Assembly: GCA_002291875.1 (NCBI GenBank)
Contig: DBAV01000066.1
Coordinates: 1 to 5,729, forward strand
DNA length: 5,729 bases
Direction of reading: 5' to 3'
Source: Hyphomonadaceae bacterium UBA1001
GTDB lineage: Bacteria; Pseudomonadota; Alphaproteobacteria; Caulobacterales; Aquidulcibacteraceae
Shown here: positions 5,720-5,729 of the stretch, in pieces
How positions within the stretch are numbered: position 1 is the stretch's first letter
Layout: each line of letters begins with the position of its first letter
Notes under the pieces: model-generated
Told to the model about the DNA's origin: nothing
What the model saw: only the letters and a program-made list of their open reading frames with translations
The model's database searches: none
Made by a program: the position numbers and the translations under genes

Positions 5720-5729
5720 CCGCACGGCC

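Overview
The window is gene-dense, very GC-rich DNA. Codons end overwhelmingly in G or C, and the intergenic gaps are short (15 to about 90 bases). Together with the protein families seen, this suggests a high-GC proteobacterium, most likely an alphaproteobacterium. That placement is an inference from composition and protein style; no rRNA or other taxonomic marker is present. All supported genes lie on the plus strand.

Layout: (1) 2-205 is the C-terminal end of a small hydrophobic membrane protein that enters from the left edge. (2) 254-804 is a two-gene type II toxin-antitoxin module, a ParD-like antitoxin followed by a ParE-like toxin. The two genes meet at the antitoxin stop codon, and a perfect inverted repeat sits on that junction. 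(3) 893-3022 is an oligopeptidase B-type S9A serine peptidase with an intact Ser/Asp/His triad. (4) 3105-4898 is arginyl-tRNA synthetase, apparently complete. (5) 4914-5663 is a creatininase-superfamily metal-dependent amidohydrolase. (6) 5664-5729 holds two GC-rich hairpins, the second followed by a T-rich tract, which looks like the transcription terminator.

Genes 3 to 5 read as one transcription unit: same strand, gaps of 82 and 15 bases, good ribosome binding sites, and a terminator only after the last gene. The 82-base peptidase-argS gap holds an imperfect 12-bp hairpin and an exact 10-bp tandem repeat just before the argS ribosome binding site, so argS may be separately controlled. The toxin-antitoxin pair is probably an independently regulated accessory module. 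Its junction is visibly less GC-rich (20 of 40 bases at 441-480).

The window is mostly ordinary: a housekeeping synthetase, a peptidase and an amidohydrolase, plus a small toxin-antitoxin module. No clearly new system is evident. The points most worth a second look are the hairpin on the toxin-antitoxin junction, two matching acidic-to-proline changes at the remembered specificity sites of oligopeptidase B, the structured leader of argS, and the shared arginine/guanidino theme of the three-gene operon, which is speculative. No stretch longer than 300 bases lacks a gene.
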